Shown: positions 6,587 to 13,691 of the stretch, piece by piece
Layout: every line of letters starts with the position of its first letter
Position numbering within the stretch: position 1 is the stretch's first letter
Source of the DNA: DATJJW01 sp035491935
GTDB taxonomy: Bacteria > Pseudomonadota > Alphaproteobacteria > ATCC43930 > CGMCC-115725
Direction: 5' to 3'
Assembly (NCBI GenBank): GCA_035491935.1
Contig: DATJJW010000227.1
Coordinates: 1 to 15,742, forward strand
DNA length: 15,742 nucleotides
Notes under the pieces: model-generated
Told to the model about the DNA's origin: nothing
Databases searched by the model: none
The model's input: only the letters and a program-made list of their open reading frames with translations
Translations under genes and position numbers: made by a program

Positions 6587-7651
6587 ATGAAGCACTTCGT
6601 CCACGAGGCACTCCCCGGCCGGGTCGTCTTTGGCTGGGGGACGCTCAAGCAATTGCCGGCGGAGGTGGCGGCACTCGGCTGCCATCGTGCGCTCATCATC
6701 ACCACGCCGCGCCAGAACGCGCTTGCGCATGACATCCTGCATGCGCTGGACGGCAACGGAGCCGGCGTATTCGACGGCGCCAAGATGCACACGCCCGTCG
6801 CCGTTACCGAACGGGCCCTGGGTCTGCTGCGCGAGCGTGGGGCGGATTGCCTGGTGGCGCTGGGCGGCGGCTCGACCATCGGCCTCGCCAAGGCGCTGGC
6901 GCTGCGCACCGATCTGCCGCAGATCGTCGTGCCGACGACCTATGCTGGCTCCGAGGCGACGCCGATCCTGGGCGAGACCAAGGACGGCAAGAAGACGACC
7001 CAGCGCAGCCCGAAGATCCTGCCGGAGGTCATCCTCTACGACGTCTCGCTGACAATGAGCTTGGCCCCGAGCCAGGCTGCGACCTCCGGCATGAACGCCA
7101 TCGCCCATGCGGTGGAAGCGCTCTATGCCAAGGATGTGAGCCCGCTGATCACCATGCTGGCGGAGCAGGGCATAGCCTCGTTCGCCCAATCCCTGCCGCG
7201 TATCGCCGCCGATCCCGAGGATCGCAAGGCCCGCTCCGACGCGCTCTACGGCGCCTGGGCTTGCGGCGTATGCTTAGGATCCGTCGGCATGGCGCTGCAT
7301 CACAAGCTCTGCCACACGCTGGGCGGCAGCTTCGACCTGCCCCACGCCGAGACCCATACGGTGTTGCTGCCTCATGCCGCGGCCTACAATGCGGCGGCCG
7401 CACCCGAGGCGATGGCGCGTGCGGCCCGTGCACTGGGGGCGGAGAACGCGCCGCTGGGCCTCTACGAACTCGCCAAGACGCTGGGCGCGCCGACGGCGCT
7501 CTGCCAGATCGGCATGCCGGAATCCGGCTTGGACCGTGCGGCCGATATCGCGGCCGAAAATCCCTATTGGAACCCGCGCCCGATCGAGCGCGAAGCGATC
7601 CGCACCTTGCTCGACAACGCCTATCACGGCCGGCCCCCTATCACGCCCTAA
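6587..7651 (+). CDS. Maleylacetate reductase
   Basis: This enzyme reduces maleylacetate to 3-oxoadipate with NAD(P)H, the step after ring opening of hydroxyquinol. It belongs to the iron-containing alcohol dehydrogenase superfamily. The 354-residue length is typical. The N-terminal start MKHFVHEALPGRVVFG is characteristic of maleylacetate reductases. GGGS at 93-96 is the nucleotide-binding glycine loop. PTTYAGSEATPILGE (116-130), SGMNAIAHAVEALYA (167-181) and the HHKLCHTLGG and LPHAETH segments (238-257) are further family blocks. An ATG at 6578 is also in frame but touches the GGGAG ribosome binding site (6573-6577), whereas ATG 6587 has proper nine-base spacing and gives the usual N-terminus. 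It lies 14 bases after the monooxygenase and 16 before the dioxygenase. Together the three make a standard hydroxyquinol pathway. Confidence 0.93.
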   Translation: MKHFVHEALPGRVVFGWGTLKQLPAEVAALGCHRALIITTPRQNALAHDILHALDGNGAGVFDGAKMHTPVAVTERALGLLRERGADCLVALGGGSTIGLAKALALRTDLPQIVVPTTYAGSEATPILGETKDGKKTTQRSPKILPEVILYDVSLTMSLAPSQAATSGMNAIAHAVEALYAKDVSPLITMLAEQGIASFAQSLPRIAADPEDRKARSDALYGAWACGVCLGSVGMALHHKLCHTLGGSFDLPHAETHTVLLPHAAAYNAAAAPEAMARAARALGAENAPLGLYELAKTLGAPTALCQIGMPESGLDRAADIAAENPYWNPRPIEREAIRTLLDNAYHGRPPITP

Positions 7652-7667
7652 TCCCCGAGAGACATCC

Positions 7668-8531
7668 ATGCGCGATTTCGACGAACACAACATCACCACG
7701 GCGGTGCTGGAGCGCTTCGCCAATACGCCCGACCCGCGGCTGAAGCAGATCATGTCCAGCCTGGTCACGCACCTGCATGACTTCGTGCGCGATGTCGAAT
7801 TGAGCTTCGACGAATGGAGCTTCGCCATCGATTTCCTGACCCGCACCGGGCATATGTGCGACGACAAGCGGCAGGAATTCATCCTGCTCTCGGATACGCT
7901 GGGCGTCTCGATGCTGGTCGACGCCATCAATCACCGTATGCCGGCCGGCGCCACTGAGACGACGGTGCTCGGGCCCTTCTATGTCCAGAACCCGCCGGAA
8001 TTCGCGAATGGCGCCGATCTCGCCGAAGGCGAGACGGGGGAGAAGCTTCTGGTCGAGGGTACGGTGTCGTCCGCTGCGGGCCAGCCGCTCGTCAATGCCA
8101 TCGTCGATGTCTGGCATTCCGACCAGGAAGGCTTCTACGACGTGCAGGACCCGAGCCTGACGGAATCCAGCTTGCGCGGCCGGCTGCGCACCGATGGCCA
8201 AGGCCGTTTCCATTTCTGGACCGCCATGCCGCGTTGGTACCCGATCCCGGCTGATGGGCCCGTCGGCCAGATGCTGAACGCGACCAAGCGCCATCCCAAC
8301 CGCCCGGCCCACGTCCATTTCATGATCCAGGCGCCGGGGCACGAGATGCTGGTCACTCACGTCTTCTCCGACGATAGCCCCTATCTCGACAGCGACGCCG
8401 TCTTCGGCGTGAAGAACTCGCTCATCCGCCCGTTCACCCATGGGCCGGCGGGGGAGGAAGCCCATGGCCGCTACATGAACGAAGCCTGGCGGCGCCTGTC
8501 CTATGATTTCGGACTGAAGCCGGCGGCGTGA
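7668..8531 (+). CDS. Hydroxyquinol 1,2-dioxygenase (intradiol)
   Basis: This 287-residue non-haem Fe(III) enzyme cleaves hydroxyquinol between its two adjacent hydroxyl-bearing carbons to give maleylacetate. The four iron ligands are visible: Y157 (GFYDVQ), Y191 (RWYPIP), and H215 and H217 (RPAHVHF). Their spacing fits hydroxyquinol dioxygenases. The N-terminal helical dimerisation domain covers roughly residues 1-95, including LSDTLGVSMLVDAI, which is typical of intradiol enzymes. TTVLGPFY (98-105) leads into the beta-sandwich catalytic domain. The frame is open far upstream inside the reductase gene, but ATG 7668 is chosen because GAGAG precedes it and it gives the standard length. Being third in the operon, directly after maleylacetate reductase, favours hydroxyquinol over catechol or chlorocatechol as substrate, since there is no muconate cycloisomerase nearby. 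Confidence 0.93.
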   Translation: MRDFDEHNITTAVLERFANTPDPRLKQIMSSLVTHLHDFVRDVELSFDEWSFAIDFLTRTGHMCDDKRQEFILLSDTLGVSMLVDAINHRMPAGATETTVLGPFYVQNPPEFANGADLAEGETGEKLLVEGTVSSAAGQPLVNAIVDVWHSDQEGFYDVQDPSLTESSLRGRLRTDGQGRFHFWTAMPRWYPIPADGPVGQMLNATKRHPNRPAHVHFMIQAPGHEMLVTHVFSDDSPYLDSDAVFGVKNSLIRPFTHGPAGEEAHGRYMNEAWRRLSYDFGLKPAA

Positions 8532-8544
8532 GCCGGCAGCCTTA

Positions 8545-8593
8545 GCCGAACGTGGCGATTTCAACTTGAAGTCGACACGTTCGGCAGTACATT
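8545..8593 (+). promoter_or_regulatory. 41-bp near-perfect palindrome overlapping a candidate promoter
   Basis: Bases 8545-8585 form a dyad centred on 8565: GCCGAACGTG pairs with CACGTTCGGC, then CGA with TCG, then TTCAA with TTGAA. Only two of 20 position pairs mismatch. TTGAAG (8566-8571) and TACATT (8588-8593), 16 bases apart, could be a -35/-10 pair lying on its right half, which would make the palindrome an operator for the amidohydrolase-reductase pair downstream. As RNA it would also be a very strong hairpin between two operon segments; no T-tract follows, so a simple terminator is less likely. The palindrome is certain and its role is not. Confidence 0.55.
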
Positions 8594-8655
8594 CGCTAAC
8601 AGATCGGTCAGGCGCCCTTACAAGATGCCGACCCGGAGCAGCCGGAGGATAATCC

Positions 8656-9675
8656 ATGCATATCATCGATTCGCATTTCCATTGGCTGCCGAAGCGGGTG
8701 CTGGAGCGGATGTGCGAGCGCAGGGATTATCCGAAGGCGCGGCCGAACCAGCGTGGCGGCTTCGATTATCTCGGCAGCGCCACGCGCGGCTCGCTCGCCA
8801 GCTCCTGGACCGAGTGGTACGACATCGAGATGCAGTTCGAGTACATGGACAAGCTCGGCCACCGGGTCGATGTCGTGAACTCGATCGGGCCGTTCTCCGT
8901 CATGTTCTCCGACTTGGCCCGCGATGAGGGCCGCGACATCGCCAAGTTCTGGAACGAGGAGATGGCGGCGATGCAGGCCCGCTATCCCGACCGGTTCTGG
9001 TCATCCTGCGGTGTGCCGCTGTCGCATACCGACACCGCCATCGAGGTGCTGGATCACGCGATCCTGGAGCTGGGGCTGATGGGCGTGAACCTGCCCTGCA
9101 GCATCGGCACCGACGCCCGCATCGATACCGAGCGGCTGGAGCCGTTCTATGCCCGGGTCGAAGAGCTGGGCGTGCCCTTGTTCCTGCATCCCAATGACAC
9201 GGTCTTCGCCGAGATGCTGGTCGACGGCTATGGCGGGGCGCTGCATTTGAGCCTCGGTCGCGTCATCGAGGTGAGCGCGGCGGCGATGCGGCTGGTGTTC
9301 TCCGGCCTGATGGAACGGCATCCGGATCTGAAACTGGTCATGTCGCATACCGGCGGCGCGCTGCCGTATCAATCCGGCCGCATGGACAAGAACGGCAAGC
9401 AGGCGAAGCTGCCGAAGGAGCCCAGCGAGTACATGCACCGCATGTACACCGACACGGTCAACCCGCATGCCATGGGTATCCGTTTCGCCATCGAGTATTA
9501 CGGCATCGACAATGTCATGTATGGCACCGACTATCCCTGCTGGGACCCGGCGGCCTGCCTCAAGCTCATCGAAGAGATCGAATTGAGCGATGCCGAACGG
9601 CAAAAGTTGTTTCACGACAACGCTGTGCGTATCTTGGGCCTCGAGCGGAAGAGACATTTCAAAGCAGCGGAGTGA
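8656..9675 (+). CDS. Amidohydrolase family 2 enzyme (ACMSD / aromatic decarboxylase-like)
   Basis: This 339-residue TIM-barrel metalloenzyme has the family ligands in order: H7 and H9 (DSHFHW), H178 (LFLHPND), H231 (MSHTGG) and D292 (YGTDYP). The family includes 2-amino-3-carboxymuconate semialdehyde decarboxylase, resorcylate and carboxyvanillate decarboxylases, and hydrolases of ring-fission products. Its position after the hydroxyquinol genes makes a decarboxylase or hydrolase that supplies or clears an aromatic intermediate plausible. Gamma-resorcylate decarboxylases, as I recall, have E-x-H in place of the first H-x-H; this protein has H-x-H, so it is not a plain copy of that enzyme. It has no signal peptide, so it is cytoplasmic. 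GGAGG lies seven bases before the ATG. A 124-base gap with the large palindrome separates it from the dioxygenase, and the aldo/keto reductase follows after one base. The reaction is not assigned. Confidence 0.85.
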   Translation: MHIIDSHFHWLPKRVLERMCERRDYPKARPNQRGGFDYLGSATRGSLASSWTEWYDIEMQFEYMDKLGHRVDVVNSIGPFSVMFSDLARDEGRDIAKFWNEEMAAMQARYPDRFWSSCGVPLSHTDTAIEVLDHAILELGLMGVNLPCSIGTDARIDTERLEPFYARVEELGVPLFLHPNDTVFAEMLVDGYGGALHLSLGRVIEVSAAAMRLVFSGLMERHPDLKLVMSHTGGALPYQSGRMDKNGKQAKLPKEPSEYMHRMYTDTVNPHAMGIRFAIEYYGIDNVMYGTDYPCWDPAACLKLIEEIELSDAERQKLFHDNAVRILGLERKRHFKAAE

Positions 9676-9676
9676 C

Positions 9677-10498
9677 ATGATGGACAATCTCACCGGCAAC
9701 GGCATGGTGCTGCCGCGTCTCGGCCTCGGCACCTATCGTATGCAGGGCGATGCCTGTCGTAAGGCGGTGGAAACGGCACTGGAGCTGGGCTACCGCCATA
9801 TCGACACGGCGGAGATGTACGGCAACGAGGATGCGGTTGGTGCCGCGCTGGCAACGACGTCGGTGCCGCGCTCGGAGATCAAGGTCACCAGCAAGGTCTG
9901 GTACACGAACCTGGCGCCGGACGCCATGCGCCGTGCCCATGAGGGCACGCTGACCAAGCTCGGCACCGACTATGTCGACCTCTATCTGATCCACTGGCCG
10001 GGGCCGGATATGAACCTGCCTCAGGCGCTGGAGACGCTGATGAAGATCCGGGAAGAGGGCGGTGCCAAGGCCATCGGCGTCGCCAACTTTACCGTGGCAC
10101 TGCTCAAGCAGACGATCGAGGACGTCAAGGCGCCGATCGCCTGCAATCAGGTCGAGTACCATGTGCTGCTGGGCCAGGACACGCTGAGGAACTACATGCG
10201 CGAGCATGGGCTGGCGCTCACCGCCTACTGCCCGTTGGCCCAGGGGCGTCTGGCGGAGCATCGCGCGCTGGACGAAATCGGCCGCAAGCATAACGTTTCC
10301 GCCGCGCAAGTGGCGCTGGCCTGGCTGCTGAACCATGACGGCGTCGCCGCCATTCCGAAGGCCGGCCGCATCGAAAGCCAGAAGGCCAATCTCGAGGCGC
10401 TGAAGCTACGCCTCGACGCCGAGGACATGGCGGCTATCGCCACGCTACCGAAGAAGCAGCGCTGCGTCAGCCCTGGCTTCGCGCCCCATTGGGACTGA
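9677..10498 (+). CDS. Aldo/keto reductase (DkgB-like)
   Basis: This 273-residue NADPH-dependent reductase of the AKR superfamily would reduce an aldehyde or ketone to an alcohol. The catalytic tetrad is present: D43 and Y48 (HIDTAEMYGNE), K73 (TSKVWY) and H106 (LIHWPGP). NADPH-binding segments follow: NQVEYH (158-162), YCPLAQGRL (184-192) and IPKAGRIES (226-234). The last one resembles 2,5-diketogluconate reductase B and related small AKRs. The open frame begins at 9590 inside the amidohydrolase gene, but the ATG at 9677, one base after that gene's stop, is the sensible start; ATG 9680 has better spacing from GGAG. Tight coupling to the amidohydrolase implies one substrate chain. The gene ends three bases before the stop of the opposing VOC gene, so the transcripts converge. 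The substrate is unknown. Confidence 0.9.
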   Translation: MMDNLTGNGMVLPRLGLGTYRMQGDACRKAVETALELGYRHIDTAEMYGNEDAVGAALATTSVPRSEIKVTSKVWYTNLAPDAMRRAHEGTLTKLGTDYVDLYLIHWPGPDMNLPQALETLMKIREEGGAKAIGVANFTVALLKQTIEDVKAPIACNQVEYHVLLGQDTLRNYMREHGLALTAYCPLAQGRLAEHRALDEIGRKHNVSAAQVALAWLLNHDGVAAIPKAGRIESQKANLEALKLRLDAEDMAAIATLPKKQRCVSPGFAPHWD

Positions 10499-10501
10499 GT
10501 G

Positions 10502-10888
10502 TCAGGCTTCGGCGTCGTCGATCGGTTCGCAGAAGCGGATGAGATTGCCGAAGGGATCGATGACGCCGGTTTCCTTCGTTTGCCATGGCGTGATCTCGAT
10601 GCCCGGGCGCATGTAGCGATAGGCCTTGCCGCTGATCTCGCGGTGGAACGCTTCCACGCCGCGCATCATCACGCGCAGCCTGGCGCCCGGGCTGCCATCG
10701 CCATGATGTTCGCTGAGATGCAGGATCAGGTCCCCGCGTGAGATCTGGCGATAGAGCGGCGCCTTGTCGTCGAAGCGGTGATCCCAATCGACCTTGAAGC
10801 CGAGGTAATCCAAATAGAATTCATCCGCCTTCGCGATGTCGAAGATGCGCAGGATGGGGATCACCCGGCCAAAAACCATATCCGACAT
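10502..10888 (-). CDS. VOC-superfamily (glyoxalase/bleomycin-resistance fold) protein
   Basis: This 128-residue protein consists of paired beta-alpha-beta-beta-beta modules. RVIPILRIFDIAKADEFYLD begins the first, with a conserved YLGFKVDW; the second ends in VIDPFGNLIRFCEP. LHLSEHHGDGSPGA in the middle is typical of the group annotated as bleomycin-resistance or glyoxalase superfamily proteins. Such proteins may bind antibiotics, act as metal-dependent isomerases or lyases, or cleave aromatic rings, so the name alone does not give a function. AAGGAG (complement of 10897-10902) is eight bases before the ATG. It is the last gene of a minus-strand row, 51 bases after the exported amidohydrolase. 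Position next to catabolic genes suggests, weakly, an isomerase or dioxygenase role. Confidence 0.82.
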   Translation of the reverse strand: MSDMVFGRVIPILRIFDIAKADEFYLDYLGFKVDWDHRFDDKAPLYRQISRGDLILHLSEHHGDGSPGARLRVMMRGVEAFHREISGKAYRYMRPGIEITPWQTKETGVIDPFGNLIRFCEPIDDAEA

Positions 10889-10939
10889 GGGACCATCTCC
10901 TTGGAGCAGATCGCGAAGCCAAATGCTGGAAGCGATGCT

Positions 10940-12052
10940 CTAGATACGTAGAACCCTGGCCGCGTTCTCGTGGATGATGGCGCGGCGCTGGCGATCGTTC
11001 AGCAGATGGCCCTCGAACATCCGGTCGATCGGGTGTTCATTCCAGGGGATCGGGTGATCGGTGCCGAGCATGAGCTGGCTGACACCGACCTCCGCGATCA
11101 GATGGCGCAGCGCCTCCGGCGAGAAGACCAGCACGTCATAATACATCTGCCGGAGATATTCGGTCGGCTGCTTCTTCAGCCGGATCGCGGGATCGCAATT
11201 GGCCGGCGAGACGTAGCAGCCATAATCCATGCGTTCGGCATAGGAGGGCAGGTAACCGCCGCCATGGGCGGCGATCACCTTGAGCTTCGGGAACTTGTCC
11301 AGCGTGCCCTGGAAGATCAGGTGTTCGAGCGCGATGGAGGTGTCGAGCGGGTTGCCGATGACGTTGGACAGCCAGCCATTGCCCTGGAAGCGCTTGTTCA
11401 ACTGCGGCGTGCTGGCCGGGTGGATGAAGAGGGCGGCATCCAACGCCTCGGCCTTGGCCCAGACCGGATCGAATTTGGGGTCGGCGAAGTCCAGCCCCGC
11501 GACATGGGCGCCGATCGCGGCACCCTTCAGCCCCTTGACCTTGATCGCATCCTCCAGTTCCTGGACCGCGAGGTCGGGGAATTGCAGTGAGAGCGAGCAG
11601 AATCCGGCGAAGCGGTCGGGATGGGCATGGGTCAAAGCCGCCATCGCCTCGTTGTTGATGCGGACGATCTTCTGCGACAACTCGCGCGGGGTCCCGTACC
11701 AGAACGGATTGACCGACAGCACTTCGGTGTCGATGCCCATCGCGTCCATCTGAGCCATGCGCCTGGCCATCGCCTGGGCATCCTCGGCCGTCAGCAGGAA
11801 GTCGTGCGCGCCCTTGGTCTTGGGGATATGGCTGTCGATCTTGCCGTCGAGCGCCATGAAGGCGGCGGGGAAGAAACAATGCGCGTGCACGTCGATGCTG
11901 CGCACCCGCTTGCCGCCGACGATGACCGGCAGCTTGTGATGGGCAGGCGCCTGGTCGCGCGTGGCCGTCGCGGCCTCGGCCGCATGTTTCAGGCCGCAGC
12001 CGCAGAACATGATTCCGGCAGCGGATTTCAGCAGGTTTCTGCGCTTCATCAT
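10940..12052 (-). CDS. Tat-exported amidohydrolase family 2 enzyme
   Basis: This 370-residue protein begins with MMKRRNLLKSAAG, a clear twin-arginine signal, followed by a Cys-rich CGCG and an AEA-type cleavage region near residues 25-28. The mature enzyme should be periplasmic. The metal-dependent barrel follows with H56 and H58 (DVHAHC), H211 (LFIHPAS), H263 (AAHGGG) and D332 (LGTDHPIP). It therefore belongs to the same broad family as the cytoplasmic amidohydrolase at 8656 but differs in location and sequence. A GTG start at 12064 is possible, but AGAAGG touches it; with ATG 12052 the same site is 12 bases away and the Tat motif comes first. It follows a small membrane-protein gene after about 50 bases and precedes the VOC gene, suggesting one transcript. 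Hydrolase versus decarboxylase cannot be settled. Confidence 0.85.
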   Translation of the reverse strand: MMKRRNLLKSAAGIMFCGCGLKHAAEAATATRDQAPAHHKLPVIVGGKRVRSIDVHAHCFFPAAFMALDGKIDSHIPKTKGAHDFLLTAEDAQAMARRMAQMDAMGIDTEVLSVNPFWYGTPRELSQKIVRINNEAMAALTHAHPDRFAGFCSLSLQFPDLAVQELEDAIKVKGLKGAAIGAHVAGLDFADPKFDPVWAKAEALDAALFIHPASTPQLNKRFQGNGWLSNVIGNPLDTSIALEHLIFQGTLDKFPKLKVIAAHGGGYLPSYAERMDYGCYVSPANCDPAIRLKKQPTEYLRQMYYDVLVFSPEALRHLIAEVGVSQLMLGTDHPIPWNEHPIDRMFEGHLLNDRQRRAIIHENAARVLRI

Positions 12053-12102
12053 CCTGTATCGCACCTTCTGTTGGGGCGTTTTGGCTTGGCGGAGGTGCTG
12101 CT

Positions 12103-12555
12103 TCAGGTCGGCGGCGTGACGTTGAGGCTCTGGGTCCAGATCTCGCAGATCGTCAGGACGCCGAACAGGATGCCGTAGCGGATACGGGCGCGCTGCGTGT
12201 TCTCCGCCCGGATGACCGGAAAGTCCTTGCCGTATTCATAGACGCCCAGGGTGAACAGCACGATGCCGATTGGCAGCGCCGGCACGACGATGATCCAGCC
12301 CATCGCGTTCCGGACGATGATGTCCATGACCTGCCAGGACTGGACGTCCTTCAGCCGGTTCTGCAGCAGGCGAGCGAGCGCCAGCAGGCTGAAGAGCAGA
12401 TGAGGGGCGGCCAGCAGGAAATAGAAGGAGTAGGCCCGGAAGCTCGGCTGATACAGCTTCAGACACAGGATGACGAAGGTCCACAGGTACAGCGCCGTGA
12501 AGATCCACGGGATGTAGTCGTCGCTGATGTGGGTGAAGTAGCTGAGGATGCTCAT
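12103..12555 (-). CDS. Small integral membrane protein of unknown function
   Basis: I do not recognise this 150-residue protein. Four hydrophobic stretches fit transmembrane helices: IPWIFTALYLWTFVILCL, YFLLAAPHLLFSLLALARLL, GWIIVVPALPIGIVLFTLGV and YGILFGVLTICEIW. The loop after the second helix (RLKDVQSWQVMD) and the one after the third (YEYGKDFPVIRAENTQRAR) are polar and charged. There are no cofactor motifs. A TTG start at 12591 would add 12 residues translated from the tandem repeat and is less likely than ATG 12555 (start MSILSYFTH), although the ribosome binding site is weak in both cases. It lies between a LysR gene and the Tat-exported amidohydrolase on the same strand, so it could be a membrane partner or transporter accessory for the latter. 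That is inference only. Confidence 0.65.
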   Translation of the reverse strand: MSILSYFTHISDDYIPWIFTALYLWTFVILCLKLYQPSFRAYSFYFLLAAPHLLFSLLALARLLQNRLKDVQSWQVMDIIVRNAMGWIIVVPALPIGIVLFTLGVYEYGKDFPVIRAENTQRARIRYGILFGVLTICEIWTQSLNVTPPT

Positions 12556-12572
12556 CAAGAAGCTCGGGCAGC

Positions 12573-12623
12573 AAAAATCACGACGAGACAAAAATCACGA
12601 CGAGACAAAAAATCACGGCGAGA
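12573..12623. repeat. Three tandem 17-bp repeats with A/T runs
   Basis: AAAAATCACGACGAGAC occurs at 12573-12589 and again, identically, at 12590-12606. A third copy (12607-12623) has one extra A and one substitution. The array fills most of the gap between the LysR stop and the membrane-protein start. Transcribed leftwards it reads as three T-runs of five or six, which might slow polymerase; no stable stem precedes them. Confidence 0.9.
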
Positions 12624-12633
12624 ATAGCCCTTC

Positions 12634-13563
12634 CTAGATGATCACGCCATCGGTCATCGGCGGGCCGCCGCTCAAGTCCCGGCGCAGGAAGCCGATCAGC
12701 GCGCGCAGCTTGCGCGGCACCCGGCGCCGGTCGGCATAATAGAGCATCAGGCCGGCGAGCGGCGGGCTCCATTCCGGCAGGAGGCGTATCAGCCGGCCAT
12801 CGTCGAGGAAGCGCTCGATATAGCCGTTGATCATGTAGGCGATGCCCAGCCCGTCCAGCGCCGCCTGCACCAGCGCCGCGGAATCGTTGAGGATCAGCCG
12901 GCCGGAAACGGCAAGCTCGACCTCCTCCTCATCCTTGATGAAGCACCAGCGCTCGACCTGCCCGGTGGTGGCGTGGCGGAAGCCGATGCAGTCATGGCTA
13001 AGCAAGTCGCGCGGGCTCTTCGGCATGCCATGGCGCGCGATATAATCGGGGGAGGCCACGACATGAGCGGTGATCGATGGGCCGATCTTGACGCCGACCA
13101 TATCGCGCTCGACCAGATCGCCGAAGCGGATGCCGGCATCGAAACCTCGGCCGACGATGTCGACGAGCTGGTTGTCGATCGAGATTTCCAGATCGATCTC
13201 GCGATAAGTCGTGAGGAAGGCGCGCAGGATCGGCTGCAGCACGATCATATAGGCCGCACGCGGCACGTTGAGACGCAGGAGGCCCGATGGCCTGGCCGCA
13301 TCGTCGCCCAGTTCCTCGGCCGCGGCCGATAATTCCTGGATCGCCGGCGCCACCCGTTCGAGATAGCGCAACCCCGCCTCGGTCAGGCTGACGCTGCGGG
13401 TCGTGCGGTTGAACAACGGTACGCCCAGACGCATCTCCAGGCCCCGGATCGTCTGGCTGACCGCCGAGGGCGAGACGCCCAACCGGACGGCGGCGGCGGA
13501 GAAGCTTTGCAGCTCCGCCACACAGGTGAATGCCACAAGCCCATCCAGTTGATCCTGCCGCAT
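12634..13563 (-). CDS. LysR-family transcriptional regulator
   Basis: This 309-residue protein has the usual LysR layout. The N-terminal winged helix-turn-helix spans about residues 5-65, with the recognition segment LGVSPSAVSQTIRGLE (28-43) and the wing LFNRTTRSVSLTEAG. A linker helix and the effector-binding domain (about 90-297) follow. The effector domain resembles the large CrgA/DsdC-like group in which the ligand is an aromatic or organic acid. It is on the same strand as the membrane protein, exported amidohydrolase and VOC genes downstream, and these are its closest candidate targets. The plus-strand catabolic operons are over 2 kb away, but control of them is possible because no other regulator is in the window. 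It has no divergently transcribed neighbour, which is unusual for LysR genes. The ribosome binding site (GAGGAT, about 14 bases upstream) is weak. The ligand is unknown. Confidence 0.92.
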   Translation of the reverse strand: MRQDQLDGLVAFTCVAELQSFSAAAVRLGVSPSAVSQTIRGLEMRLGVPLFNRTTRSVSLTEAGLRYLERVAPAIQELSAAAEELGDDAARPSGLLRLNVPRAAYMIVLQPILRAFLTTYREIDLEISIDNQLVDIVGRGFDAGIRFGDLVERDMVGVKIGPSITAHVVASPDYIARHGMPKSPRDLLSHDCIGFRHATTGQVERWCFIKDEEEVELAVSGRLILNDSAALVQAALDGLGIAYMINGYIERFLDDGRLIRLLPEWSPPLAGLMLYYADRRRVPRKLRALIGFLRRDLSGGPPMTDGVII

Positions 13564-13691
13564 CGTGCCGGCTTATCCTCATCTCTTGATCCTCGCGGGA
13601 AGCGAGGCGGAGGCGCACTTTAGCCAACCCTTCGCGGCCATTCAAAGGTCATCGGCAAACGGTCGACGCCAGCGATCCTGTGCGAAGCATC

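Noticed and set aside
13591..13607. CCTCGC-GGGAA-GCGAGG hairpin between the phospholipase and LysR genes as a terminator
   Set aside because: Six-base stem without a T-tract on either side; too weak to call. The 128-base gap shows nothing else.
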